The notes beneath the pieces were generated by a model. That model ran no database searches. It saw nothing but the letters and a program-made list of their open reading frames with translations, and had not been told where the DNA came from. This document shows, piece by piece, positions 23,001-38,000 of a DNA stretch of 64,000 bases. Position 1 is the first letter of the stretch, and every line of letters begins with the position of its first letter. This stretch comes from Mytilus galloprovincialis (Eukaryota > Mollusca > Bivalvia > Mytilida > Mytilidae): positions 78,895,244 through 78,959,243 of the forward strand of contig NC_134844.1 in NCBI RefSeq assembly GCF_965363235.1, in the 5' to 3' direction. A program made the position numbers and the translations under genes.

Positions 23001-26000
23001 ACATTTTCAAAATAATTTTGTTTTTTCATTTTTTAATTAAGTCACCTATCCGGGAGTCATCTCTAGCCTAACATTTCTTTTCTGTGACATATGTAATACA
23101 TTTTTCTTTTATGAACCAGTGCATTCAGGTGACTAAAAAAAAAATAAAATTTCATGCTGGCCAAAGGGAGATAACTCTAGATTTATAACTAACATATGTT
23201 TTTACAACTTTATATAACCTTACCCTCAACAGGTAATATATGTAGTTTGTGTTGGTCTTGTTTCTTCTCATAGAAACTAACTTTATCAAGCTGACCTACC
23301 AATAGACCACCACATCTGAAATATAAAATTTATAATCATAATACAAAGATGGTTTAAAACCATTCTAAAATTTGCTGTGAGGTGAATGTTTTTTGTAGTA
23401 TTGGCTCAACTGTTTTGGATATCAGTTAAAACTTGATTGTTATTAGCAAATGTTAAGAGCAGTATCAGATATTTTGTACTGTGTTTTTTTTTAATTTCTC
23501 TGATACCTAGTCTTGTGGATAGAGGAAAAATTGAATATTTGTTGATATTTGATTTCTTGATTAGCCAAAGTCTGCTTATATTCCAATAGAAATTTTGGAG
23601 CTCCTCAAACATTTAAATTTGTGGTTTCTCTGTTCCAATGAGAGCTTTGAAAATTGGTATCTAATAAATAATAAAACTCTGCAATAAATGATTTATGAAT
23701 AGATTATGTCAATATAAAATAAATGAGTCCATGGGACACACATGAACTGCATTTAATGTTCGATGATGTTATAAAGGAGTATAACTAGAGAATTGTAAAA
23801 GTGATGCCACCAAGTTCAACCTCATCTGTGTTTTGTGGTAATAGGCATTGTGTATTAATTTCATAATATTTGGTTGAGCCAAACAACAGTAAGAGTACCA
23901 AAACAAATTTCTTACAGACGGACAAGAGTAACACTTGATACCCCCTTCTGTGACAGCATACAAATACAATTAGAGAGGTTACAAAAAAATTTCAAATCTT
24001 TTAATACATGTGTTCTGTAGTAAAACATATGTATAAAGAATTCAGTACAAATACATTCATGACATAAGAAAATCTTAGTGGGAAAGAACCAAATCAAACA
24101 CTTACCTAAACATAGCATTCATATCACTAGGTACATACTGAAGTGAGGCTACAGGTGACCTACTTCCTTCAGTATTCAATTCTTGGACATGCTCAATCGT
24201 GTTACGTATATCATACTCTAACACACGACCATTCTGCATGCCAACATAGAAGAAGTTTCTATCATCAGCATTCCAAACACAACTCCAGGACGGTAACTGG
24301 GTTTCATATCTGTAAAATACACGAGTCATTATTAAATAAGAAGTAAGGAATGATGGTGCATGATTATCGAGGGTTATATTTGCAAATTTTGAGATAACAA
24401 TCATTCATAAATTGTTTTTCTCAAGTGAATTTTATCTTATAAATGAAGATCAGAATTATGCACAAAAAATATGGGAAAAACAAGCGAATCTGTGGGCTGC
24501 TGCTCACTAATGATACACCTGTCCGCTAAAAGTATAAGGTTAACAGGAACTTGTTGAGTGATGAATCTGAAAATGCATCACTCAATGCACAGTATAAATT
24601 ACTCATATAAAGCCTGAAACCAAATTTAAAAAATCCTTGCAATGTAGTAACTGAGAAAGTTGCGACGAAAAATATTCATGGAACAGATGTACGGACTGGC
24701 GGATGGATGGACAGATAGAAGTAAAACAGTAAACCCAGACTAGTGGATTCCATGTTCAAATAAATGCTCTTGAATTGTCTATTGTTCTCTTTAGGATACT
24801 CCAATAAACACTGGCCACAACAGTCTAGTCAGTAGTTCTGACAGTTGCGTTAAAAACCACAAATCAATCAATCTTAGGGAGCTACCATTTGATTTTTATG
24901 GGGGGGCTAGGATGAAAAATTTTGTCCTGCCTTTTTTTTTTAGTTGTAATATCTGTCCTTCCTTTTTATTTTTCACTCTATTCGGTCCTGCCTTTTTTTT
25001 ATTAGTTTGTCCTGACTTTTTTTCATAAATTGTCATCCTGCCTTTTTTTTTTGCAAAGTGTCTCATCCTGCCTTTTTTTTTTACTCAGAACTCCTGTCCT
25101 GCCAATTTTTTTCAAATTTCATCCTAGCCCCCCCATAAAAATCAAATGGTAGCTCCCTTATGTTATAAATTCAATAGTAATTAAAATTCTAATCAATGAC
25201 CCTAAAGTTCCAAACAAAGAGATAACAGTTTTAAAATGTTACTAAAAGGACTTTTCCTTGATAACTTTTGGCAAATGTTTTTTTTTCAAATAGTACAGCT
25301 ACACTTTCTATCAAAATTTCAAATATTTGCATGCTTTTAAAAAAACATGAAATGTTTTTTTTGTTTTTTTTAGACATATGCAATTATAAAAATAAATATT
25401 TTACAAAGAAGGAGATTGCAATAAATTTGTATTGTTATGCAAATAACAGTTATCAAAAGTATTTGAATGGAATATCCCTAAAGAAATTACAGTATTAACA
25501 ATATGCAATTCTTATTTAAACACTTATATAAATGAGAATATAACTTATTTGTATGAACACAACATATATAATCTATAATGAAAAGTCTATCATAAAAATT
25601 TGCTTAAGAACATCATTTCTTAAAAGCTTTAATCCTTTCCTACCGAAATTATCCTTTTGGCACCCTTGAGCGCGAGCCGAAATTATCGTTTTGGCACCAC
25701 GGAGCTGAGGGCGAAATTATCCTTAAGGATACCTAGATTTCTATTTTTAGACGGTCACAGTGCAAACAGTAAAAATAACGTTTAGACATGTTTCTTGGTG
25801 CAGTTGCTCCATAAATGTTATGATAAACATCAAATGCATTCTATATTTTAGTATCGGGCGTAAAAACGCTGTGAAAATATGTTTTTTCAAAGATTGTTGA
25901 GAACAAAAACCGTGTGAAAAACAAAATGGCGGAATCATAAATAATCGTGGTAAGGAGTTTCATTTCAAGTTGAAGCATTTAGAAAACTTAACCTGCAGTC

Positions 26001-29000
26001 TTTAAAGTCGTTTAACTTGTACAAAAGTAATGTATGAACGTAAATTTTGGACTGGTGAGAAGCATATTTGTAAAACAACTTGAAATTGAGACTTTGATTG
26101 TCGTCATCAGGTGCACGACTGTAAATTATTATTTCTCGCTCCCGTTTGACAGTCAACCTTTCATTACCGATTGAATCAGAGTCTTTTATCATCGTTTTAG
26201 ACACTCTTAGGAGTCTGCAGTGCTACAGGTTTTATTTCTATTTGTTGAAAGGCAGTACTGCAGTATCTAGGTCGACAAAACGAAAGTCAACTTCCATTAA
26301 AAATAGAACGGGATATTGACAAAAATGGAGAGTCTATAAATACTGCGGTTCATAAAAACATGTGTTTTCACATCTCATAGATTTATTATTTAAAAGAAAA
26401 GTGGTTTAGAAAGATGAGACAATATTCTGCAATCTTATTCGTATTTTAATCGAGTGTAAATTATTTTCCATGATGTATCTCGTCTTGTAACAGAGGTTTT
26501 ATAAAAGTCTGGTTCAGCATACAAAAATTTTTAAAGTTGTTTTGAAAAACAAATTCTGTTGCCAGAGAGTAAAACAACTGAAAGATGCCAAGATAATTAT
26601 TTTTATGTAACAAATTGTTTTTATTCTTTTTTTTTAAAGAAAACATTGTCAAAGAATGGAAGTGAAAAATAATATTTGTTTTAGAAGGGAAGGGAAAATT
26701 ATATTTTTTTTTTGCTGAAGGGAAGTGATTTTTTTTTTCAAAGTGAAAAACATAACGTGTTGATTGTTTCTACAGATTATTCTTAAGATGGCATTATTTA
26801 TTATTGTAAAACAATACTGTTCCTGTATGTTTCTGAAAACAATAGGGGTTCAATTTTTTGTTTTGAAAATTATGTGGAACATAATAAATTACTCCTCCTC
26901 ATGTTGCATACAAACACAAAAGATGAATGACCAGTGTGGCAGTACCTATTGTTATTGTAATTTATAATTCTCATATAAACAACTATTTTTGCACTAGGAA
27001 ACACATCTTTTGTGTTCAAAAAGAGACTGAAATGGTATTGAAATTGCTGCTTCTCTCAGAAGCCAAGTCATAAAGGACTCTAAAGAGAAACTAGAGGCTC
27101 TAAAGAGCCTGTGTCGCTCACCTTGGTCTATGTGCATATTAAACAAAGGACACAAATGGATTCATGACAAAATTGTATTTTGGTGATGGTGATGTGTTTG
27201 AAGTTCTTACTTTACTGAACGATTTTGCTTTTTACAATTATATCTATAATGAACTTTGCCCACTAGTAACAGAGAACTATATTTGGTAAAAATTTACATA
27301 AATTTACCAAATTAATGAAAATTGTTAAAAATTGACTATAAAGGGCAATAACTCCTTAAGGGGTCAATTGACCATTGACAGGGCAGATAGATCTTGACCT
27401 GATAAACATTTTTATCCCGTCAGATTTCCTCAAAATGCTTTGGTTTTTGAGTTATAAGCCAAAAACTGCATTTTACCCCTATGTTCTATTTTTAGCGGTG
27501 GCGGCCATCTTGGTTGGTTGACCAGGTCACGCCACACATTTTTTAAACTAGATATCCCAAAGATGATTGTGGCCAAGTTTGGATTAATTTGGCCCAGTAG
27601 TTTCAGAGGAGAAGATTTTTGTAAAAGATTAATTTAATTTATGAAAAATGGTTAAAATTGACTATAAAGGGCAATAACTCCTTAACGGGTCAACTGAGCA
27701 TTTTGGTCATGTTGACTTATTTGTAGATCTTACTTTGCTGAACATTATTGCTGTTTACAGTTTATCTCTATCTATAATAATATTCAAGATAATAACCAAA
27801 AACAGCAAAATTTCCTCAAAATTACCAATTCAGGGGCAGCAACCCAACAACCGATTGACTGATTCATCTGAAAATTTCAGGGCAGATAGATCTTGACCTG
27901 ATAAACATTTTTATCCCGTCAGATTTCCTCAAAATGCTTTGGTTTTTGAGTTATAAGCCAAAAACTGCATTTTACCCCTTTGTTCTATTTTTAGCCGTGG
28001 CGGCCATCTTGGTTGGTTGACCAGGTCACGCCACACATTTTTTAAACTAGATACCCCAAAGATGATTGTGGCCAAGTTTGGATTAATTTGGCCCAGTAGT
28101 TTCAGAGGAGAAGATTTTTGTAAAAGATTACTTTAATTAACGAAAAATGGTTAAAAATTGACTATAAAGGGCAATAACTCCTAAACGGGTCAACTGACCA
28201 TTTTGGTCATGTTGACTTATTTGTAGATCTTACTTTGCTGAACATTATTGCTGTTTACAGTTTATCTCTATCTATAATAATATTCAAGATAATAACCAAA
28301 AACAGCAAAATTTCCTCAAAATTACCAATTCAGGGGCAGCAACCCAACAACCGATTGACCGATTCATCTGAAAATTTCAGGGCAGATAGATCTTGACCTG
28401 ATAAACATTTTTATCCCATGTCAGATTTGCTCTAAATGCTTTGGTTTTTGAGTTATAAGCCAAAAACTGCGTTTTACCCCTATGTTCTATTTTTAGCCGT
28501 GGCGGCCATCTTGGTTGGTTGACCGGGTCACGCCACACATTTTTTAAACTAGATACCCCAATGATGATTGTGGCCAAGTTTGGTTTGATTTGGCCCAGTA
28601 GTTTCAGAGGAGAAGATTTTTGTAAAAGTTAACGACGACGGACGACGACGACGACGGACGACGGACGACGACGGACGACGGACGACGACGGACGACGGAC
28701 GCCAAGTGATGAGAAAAGCTCACTTGGCCCTTCGGGCCAGGTGAGCTAAAAACTGATCAAATTCGAAATGGGATAATGGGACTATTTAAGGGTCTTGTGG
28801 CTGTTACCTTGTAAGTCAGCTTCTTAAATTAACACCGTTTATGGGACTAGTACCTGTAAGCAGGATTTTCATACCACATTAATATATATAGGCTTACATG
28901 TATATGTAAGTAACACTTGCTACTGGATGTAATAGATTAATCAATAGACTGGTAACATTGGTTATAGTATAACAACCTCACTCAAGTTATTTTTATTTAC

Positions 29001-32000
29001 CTTTTGACAAACCATTCCATTAAATAGCCCAACAATAGCCCAACAACATAAACAGAAAATTAAAAAAAAAAATAGTTTCCATATGTCCTCACTCAATTTA
29101 AAAATTAGAATTTATGATATGAATCCTCCTATTCAAGGCAGCATAACAAACTGAAAATAAAACAAATTTCATAGCTTCCAAATGTTATTACAAACTATAT
29201 CAGCTCCCTGATGTAGCTTTCCATCAATGAATTTTAAAACTGCATTCTGCAGTAAAACATGTATTTTAATCCCTTTTTGGCAATAGTTTTCACTGACTTG
29301 CATCTGTGTGTGCATATCATGATTTTAAATAAAACAGTACCCAGTAGTTGTCAGCATATAATATGATCTTCTTTGCCTGTACTTTATGTGATTAATAAAT
29401 TAAACTATGATGAAAATAAATTTAAAATATTAATTGTCAGATTTTGGTATTTATTTGTGCTGCTTTAACAAACATCAGTTGATGTATTTGTCAATTTTAT
29501 GTTATCTTATACATCCTAAATTTTGACTACATAGTTAAGATTTCAATTTTTAAAATTTCCCAAAAAAATATATTCACTAGGCTCTTTTTCTTGAGAAACA
29601 GCTGAATATTTGCTTATCTGTAATACATTTACCGTATTTATTCTAATAAATACCCCGGGGGCGAAGACAATCTCCGAAAGGGGAGCGTCAATTTGAGAAA
29701 CGAATTTCGTACCTTACTTCATTGACCTTTACCTGAATTCAAATAATTTGTTAAAATTTTTGAATGAACAAGCGTGCACATCAATGGAACATAATTTCAA
29801 CAGCGTACTGTGTAACTGACAGATCTATTTTTGGAACTTGTACACACTGTGTTGGATTATCGGAGTGGATTAAAACATGGGCATCATTGATTTTTGTTTC
29901 ATGTTTCTCAGTGACCGGGTCGATGTCTTTGCAATATTGTAATGGTTAAGTTTCAATTTTATTTTTTAACTACAAAATGGGGGCGTTTATTAGAACTCAA
30001 AAGTTCTGAACGCACGATTTTTGGTAGGGGGCGTTAATTAGAAGGGGGGCTTTAAATAGAATAAATACGGTATTTATGTTTAAATATTTTTTATATTATA
30101 TTATTTATTGGAAATTTCATGGATTTAGAAAAAAAAGTCACTTTTTGGCTTAATTTAATACTTTTATTTATTAGAAAGCTTCATCTCATTCACATGTGGA
30201 AGAATTAATGCATTACTGGGGTTAAGTCATAAAGTAAGGAAGTACCATCGATTATTATTGCAGTTAAAAACTTTTATTAATTAGTTCATGATGACACATC
30301 AACGCTGGGGGTATTTATACAAATCATCTGGAAGAGTTATTGTCCGTTATCGAACCCGAGTTATCTTTCTTCTTTCGTAACCGTAAACAAATGGTGGCCA
30401 AAATCTACGTGAACGACAGTCTCGATTTACAAGTATTTTTGCCAAGAAAACGAAAACGGAAACAGTTTTTGAAGGAAAATAACTCAGTGGCTCATTGAAA
30501 TAGCATTTTGAAACACACGTGTGCATAAGAAATGTTGCGGAATGTAAGTGAAGGTGATATACAGTACGCAATGACAAAAAATCAATCTACGTTATCGACA
30601 CACGTTTTCAAGGTAAATTGCTTCTTTCTCTATGAACAGTCTACGGACGCTCAACCTATGATATTTATCTACATTTAATCAAAATTTGACCGCACAACTT
30701 GCTACGGTTCCTGAGTTTTCAATGACCAAAACTACGAGGTTGTTTTTGCTGTAGCACATGTCAAATTAATCCCGGTCAGGCAAACGGCTCATGCAAATAA
30801 ATTTCTGCCAGAGAATCCTGCGAAAAAAATAAATTCAGTAGTGAAAGTGTTAAAATATAATCTTGTAGTATTCTTAAACACACGAAATATACAAAACAAT
30901 GATACAATTTCCTTTTCCGATATGCTCATAAGTAAAAATGTTTGTTTTAATCAATAAACTTACGTTTGTACAACAGCATTACTTATAACACTGGTCATCT
31001 TGACCGTCTTGTCTAAAGCACAGCTCAGTAATATACCATCATCAACGTTAGGATGGAAACTTACATCACGTATAGTCTTACTGTGGATAGTTAAATACTG
31101 AGAAGTTTTGAAATCCAGCGTACTTATCTAAAACGAACAAATCATTTTATTTATTGTATGTGATTGTATTTTGTAATTTACCTCTTGTTTCACATGTCAA
31201 TGTGACAGAGTGTTTTTTGAAATACACCATATTGTATTGTATTGTATTATAAACAAGTTTACATGTAATCTTTGGACTACTGCTATCTTGATGATGATGA
31301 TAAATGCCTAACGTCCAGTAGCAAATCAAAAGGACTAGAACATGTTTATCATAATATAATATGAATATAGCTTTGTACATAGCTAACTTACGAGACCAAT
31401 GTTTAAAGGAAATCGGTAAACAAGAAGTTGATTAAGAATGAATCTAAATATGCTTCACACAGGAAAGTATGGTAACATGAAGACTGATAACAAAATTTAG
31501 GACTCTGATTTGCAGTTCCTGTAAAAATGCAAATAATTTCATATCTAATATATATATTTCTACACACAATATTTCTGAAATCAAAAAAAATAATCTCACA
31601 TTTTTGTCCAGACTTATTCAATAACAAATGCACACAATATTTACTTAATTTACAGTTATAAAATCTATATTTACCTATAAATTTAAAGTATTCATAACAA
31701 GACACCCACCTTCTTAATTCCAAATCCTGGAAAGAGAGAACTTGCTGACGGCTGAGACACAACCAGTGTGGCTAATGATGGACTGTATGCCATCACACGA
31801 CAGTTCCCACCCTGAAAGAAATAATTTTTTCAATCTAATAATGATCATGAGGGAGTTTAGATATCATGTTTTTGCATAGAAAACATGTCTGCTTTTACCA
31901 ATTTTCATTGCATCTTCTGGACTTTTCTATTTTCTATTCATTTATCAACTTTAATCAAAACCAAGATTTCCCTTCTTTTTCAATTTCCTTCAAAATTATT

Positions 32001-35000
32001 TCTCTCATTTGATGGTATAACAGATTTTGATTTAAATTGATTTTTGGTGTTTAATTGCACTTTCAAACCTATTGGCTATTTGGTGCCAGTAAGTTTTTAT
32101 TGTTAAGAGGAAGCCAAAGTCTCCTGAGAACAACCACCATTTGGCAGGATAGCTGATAAAACTAGTCAATTAATATGTGGGGTTCAAAATCACAATCTCA
32201 GTATGGATTGGCTTGTGGAACAGTAGTTGAACTATATACTTGGCCATCAAGGCCCTTGTAAAATAGAAATCCTAGCAAATTCAGTGGTATCTCTTACAGT
32301 GCAAGAAAACAAGCTTTAATTAATTTTGTGTTAACTCACATCCCATATTTTGATTGTTTTGTCCAAGATAAACTGTCCATCACTCTGTGTAGACGTAGGA
32401 TTATCTGATACATTTGACTGCGATGAATTTATAGACATCTGTGATGGCTGTGATCTGTAAATAAAAATAATATGTGGATTTTAAAATAATAAAATGTGTC
32501 TTATTTTCATGTTTTTCCAAAATAATGTGTTTCATTTTCATCATGTTCATGATTTTCAAAAATAACAATTTTTCTAATTTCAGTTCTAGTCAACATTTTT
32601 GGAATGGAGATATGCATAGACCCAGGTGAGCTTAGACTGAACAGCAAAAATAAAACAGAGAATAATTTGAAATAAAAACAATTTACTTATTTAGAAGAAT
32701 TTGTAAAGATTTTCAACATTTTCACACATATTCAAACGATAACTTTCAGGCCTAAAAGTAATTTGCCGTTTCAGAATCTAATGCATTCTGGGAAATATTT
32801 TGAAAAGCATACACCAAAACTTGGTGATAGGTTTAAAACGTGATAAATAGAAATTCAACCATTGACGTAACATTATTTTCATTTTGGTGTACGAACAATG
32901 AGATTACCCATAGTCCTTTAGATTCTGAAAAGGTGAATTGAATGTATCTGTATATAAACTTGAAGAAACAGAACCCAGAGCCCTGAACATATGAAAATTA
33001 ATTCAGTTGTTGTTGTTTCTTGCTACTTGTCGTATTGTTTTGAACTAAAATAAGACGCAAGTTTTCTGGTTAAATCGTTTTACATTTGTTATTTCTGGAC
33101 TTTTGTAGCTTGATAGGAGTTACAGATTTTGCTCAATAATGAAGGCACTACAGTGACCTAGATATGTTTACTTCTACATCATTTGGTCTGTGGGGGAGAG
33201 TTGTCTAATTGGCAATCATACCACATATTTATATTAAGATAAGTAAATTATCAACACATCTCTTTCAAAACTATACCCGACATTTTGTAATGTTCTCGTT
33301 ATCTCTTTAGCAATCATACCATATCTCCTTATATTTATATTAAGATGTATAAGCCTCTATCAAAACTTTACCTGACATTTTGTAGTTGTTCTCGTAACTT
33401 TGCAATCTCTGTCCGTAGCTTGTTATTGTCTCCGACAGTCATCTGATACTGCATTCTTATTTGTGCAGCCTCCATTTCACTTCTCCTCCTGCCCTCTTTT
33501 TCTTTTTCTAAGTCCTGGAGAGCTCTATCCCTTTCTGTAGTATCTACAACCTAAATATTGAACTTGTAGGTAAACATGGTAAAAACAATAAAGTGATTTT
33601 TGAATAAAAACTCAAGGTAATGCTAAACCATTAAGATTAATTCCTCCAACATGTGCATTCTCTTCAAAAGATTGAGAGGCAGAAGACCCCACCAGGATAG
33701 TCCAATATGAAAATAATTCTCCAAATATCATGGCAAAAAACTAACAAACAATCAAACAAGAATGTGTCCAAAGTACACGGATGCCCCACTCGCACTATCA
33801 TTTTCCATGTTCAATGGACTGTGAAAATGGGTAAAAAATATAATTAGGCATTGAAATTAAAAAGATCATATCATAGGGAACATTTGTACTAAGTTTCAAG
33901 TTGATTGGACTTCAACTTCATCAAAAACTACCTTGACCAAAAACTTTAACCTGAAACTCGCACTTTCATTTTCTATGTTCAGTGGACCGTGAAATAGGGG
34001 TCAAAAGTTTAATTTGTCTTTAAAATTAGAAAGATCATATCATAAGGAACATATGTACTAAGTTTCAAGTTGATTGGACTTCAGCTTCATCAAAAACTAC
34101 CTTGACCAAAAACTTTAACCTGAAGCGGGACAGACGGACGAACGAACGAACGGACAGACGAATGAACGGACAGACGGACGAACGGACGCACAGACCAGAA
34201 AACATAATGCCCCTCTACTATCGTAGGTGGGGCATAAAAACCAGAAGCTACAATGTTCCTATACTGAATATTATCATATTCGTACCAACCTTTAAACATT
34301 TAGCATACAACACTCGAATGTCTTGTCTTTTAGCTTTAGAATTACACTGAGGGCACTTTCCTCCTTGACCTTTCAACCATTTATCTATACAACTAAAAAT
34401 AAATTACATTGTCATTGATATTACATTTCAAAAATCTGTAACTTACCTGCAAATGTTTAAAATAACCACGAGGGAATTTATGCACAAACAGACCAGATAA
34501 ATCTGTTTTGCTTGCCATAAGAATTTTGAAACTAATAATCTTTGTTTTTTTATTTAGTTTTTTGGTTCTTAAAGTTTATTGAAATACACATATGAAAGTC
34601 TGAAATTTTATTTGTTCCTACTTTTCTACATTTTCCAATTACAATGCCATCAAAACAGATCCTTGAAATCTATATTTCTCCTTATCACAATCTTATCTTC
34701 AATCATGGAGTAAGATGTTTTCAAGATCTTTTTTTAATGTTGAATTGCTGTCTCCTTGACATATTCACATATCTATATTCATATCAACAAAAGTTAATCA
34801 CAAGTTTATATGTAGAATTATAGCGTATAACTACCTCTGTCCAAAAAGATGGCCACATTTTAATGAAGCTAGTCTGTGATTACCAGAACTTGTCCATTCT
34901 TCAAAACATATAGGACAGCACTGAAACAAAATGTATTTGTGCATTTTTAATTGTATAAATACTATTTGGATAGCAAATGTTTTTTCTCCTAAGGCTAAGT

Positions 35001-38000
35001 AACAAATGTCTAAGACTTCTTTATAAGGTTTTTGAGCTTTTTATATTTCAAAATTTTAATAATGCACAATTTTTTTCCTGTACAACTAAAACTTGGCAGT
35101 GTCAAAATATCTGCACATACTTGAAATTTGATTCTTCATAATTGAACGTCAAAATACAGAAGTGCATAGTACCATTTATCGCAAAATTGTTTGTTCTTTT
35201 GCCAACAATTGTTTGACGCAATTAAGAGGAATTAAATGCATCAAGGAAAATTAAGGAAAAATTATACACGTTTAAAATGACTTATACTATGCTTGATGTC
35301 AATAAATAAACAAACTCTTGTAAAGCCACTACCTGGTATTATTAAAACTAATAGTTTATATAATCATGAATAACAAAAATACTGGCAATTCTCCTCCCAT
35401 CTCCCCTTCCCCTAAAATGGAATAAAAGATTGCTCTTATCATTTTTCAGATGATTCAATATTTCAGGTATTTAATGCAAATAGCAGGAATTATTGTTTGA
35501 ACTTGAACATGGCTACAAACTTTAAAGTGATCATACATTGCCTTCGTCCTCTGGTTCACCACCACCAGGTTTCTCTGGCGTCATTATCCTCCGTCGTTTT
35601 GGTGACCTGAAATCTCTAGGTGAATCTGTATGTCCCTGAATAACCTGCACAGCATTGGTGGCTGATACAGAAGATAATACTGTAGACAGTGTTGAAGGTG
35701 CTCCTAAGTTAGGACCACCATTTCCTGCTGTTTCCATGGCAACAGATGCAGCAGATGATGTTGATGGCTGATTAGGTGAAGAGTTAGAACCACCGCTTTC
35801 AGTTGTTCCCATGTCAACTGGTGCAGCAGATGTTGATGGTTGATTAGATGCAGAATGAGGAACACTACTACCTGTTGTTTCCATGGAAACAGATGTTGAT
35901 GGTTGATTGGATGAAGATGATGATGATAAGATTGTAGATAAAGAGTTTGACGAGGATGTTGTGATGGGCTGCATTGTGATATTGTGGACAGAATCCATTG
36001 TTGTGACAGCATTTGATTGTATGGTGATGTTAGTTATGGATTCAACAGAAGTCTCTGCATTTGTTTCTAGATTCAGACTAGGAAGTGGTGGCAGGGTAAT
36101 AACACCAGGTAATGTTGACCTGGATGATTGAGCTCCTGAATCCACAACTGTAGCTGCTCCAACAGATGGCAGCACTTGTTGGTTTTCTTCCTAACAAAAT
36201 AAATGAGGTTATGTATGCTTGAACCAGTTGTTAAGATAATAAATTTCTCAATCAGAAGTTAAACTCATTGTTTGTTATTTACTTATCAATGATGTTTGAT
36301 TTTTCCCCAGGTTCACTTAGTTTACTTCGGTAAAAAAAACAGAAGAAATTGATCAGTTGAATAGAGGGGGTGGGGAGGGGGGATAAAAAATTTGCCCTGG
36401 ATATTACAATTTGATTTTTAAGAAGATATATATGAATAAGTAATTGATCAATGTCTAAAAAATATCTATTAATAATCCCTCTGTCTAGGTTCTACTACTT
36501 TTGCGGCAGGCTTGACAAAAACAAATTGAAAAGATAAGGAAGCACCTAGTTACCTTGTTTTCAGAGGTTAAAATATATAACTTCTTACAAAAAGCTTATA
36601 GAACTATATATATATATATATAATATAATATTATGAGGCAACTTTAAGTTTCAAGATCAGGACCCATCCTCCATCCCTATTGTCCTTTAAAATTGACAAT
36701 TCTCATAATCAAACTTATGTCAGCTTGTTTTTCTAAAACACTTAAGCATTCACCATTATTTACATGCATTATATTTAAAAAAAAATTATTTGTTCAAGTC
36801 CCCCCCCACCCCCTTGAGATTAAATAAAGATAATAAGTTAAAAATAGAAATAACATTTATAGTACATGTACCATTAATATACAATCTTGTAATTGAATTT
36901 ATTTACAAAGATACAATTTTGAAGTGTCTGCCATAAAAATTAGTATTAAAAAAAAATTCCAAAATCTTTATGATATTACCTAAAATATATGCAAAAAACA
37001 AATATTTGGTTAAAAAAAATAAAAATTTCTAATAAAATAAAATTACTGATTGGAAATGAAATGTTGATGTAACATCTGGAGTTCAAGGTTCATCTTATGT
37101 TGTTTATCAGTTAAGATGGTTACCTGTATCTTCACTTTATCAGTTTATGTCATTTCCATCAAGGGAAATAACTCTAGATTTTTTTTTAATATTTGTGAAA
37201 AAAGCCATTTCCCCCATAAAGTAGAGATTTCATAAATTCACAAAATAAGCCTTTATTGAATGAAATTGTTTTAACATTCCCAAGACATAGTTATCAATCT
37301 ATACTGTTACACAATAAAATCATAAAATATTTGCAAACTTTATTCTAATAATATTTAAATATGTTAAAGCTTTGTTGATGAAACTCAGAAAATTTGTGGG
37401 TATATAAATATTTAAGTAACCACTACCATTGCCGGAATGAACCTCAGTGGTCTGGGGTGCAGGCTTCAAACCTGTAGCTGATTAGCGTCAGAGTGGTTCA
37501 ATTCCACCTTTCCGGCGATTTTTAGTTTCAAAATATTTAGAACACTTGTAAAAAGAAAATATAATGAACACCTTACGTACCAGCTGGTTTTACAATTTTT
37601 TTTAAATGAATTAATCCCAGATCAAGTTTAGGTGGTCTCCAATGTGTTAGACATCCACATTATATGAACATGATTAATGATAAAGAAAAAATTCAGATGT
37701 AGGACTAGGAAATAATTTATTGTTGTCCATGAATCAGTTATGATTTGTCTCTCAATATGTATATATGTTATTGATATTAGCTCTTTAATATTATTTTTTT
37801 TGAAGCTTAAAAAAAATGTATGAGTCAACCCAATTGCATTATTCTGGGACATAGGCCAAGGACTCCCAAAAGATGATTTCATAGTAGCCTTTAAAAAAAT
37901 CTGAGAGCCATTCAGGTTTGCCTTTCAATATAAAGGCATTAACTTCAACATGTACCTAAACAGTCTTATTTTTCATGATTTCAAACATCAACATAAGTTG

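Larger units (their letters stand above)
20035..32454 (-). other. RFWD3: RFWD3 WD40 region, exons 7-13
   Basis: Residues about 416-784. Exon 7 ends in DKTIKIWD; exon 8 gives [20 protein letters not shown]; exon 9 has [12 protein letters not shown] and LDKTVKMTS; exon 10 has [20 protein letters not shown] and VLEYDIRNT; exon 11 [18 protein letters not shown]; exon 12 the long HHAVR-type region ending VCAGEES; exon 13 [10 protein letters not shown] to KVFKWC. These line up in order with the human propeller. The propeller is the part that binds RPA in the human enzyme. Exons 9 and 10 are 6.7 kb apart, the largest intron, filled with repeats. Confidence 0.9.

Noticed and set aside
31403-31762. 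Minus-strand open frame of 119 codons in RFWD3
   Set aside because: It overlaps RFWD3 exon 8 in another frame and then runs into intron; it is a shadow of the real exon.
35704-36131. Open frames in other phases over RFWD3 exon 3
   Set aside because: They follow from the low-complexity, stop-poor repeats of the real exon.
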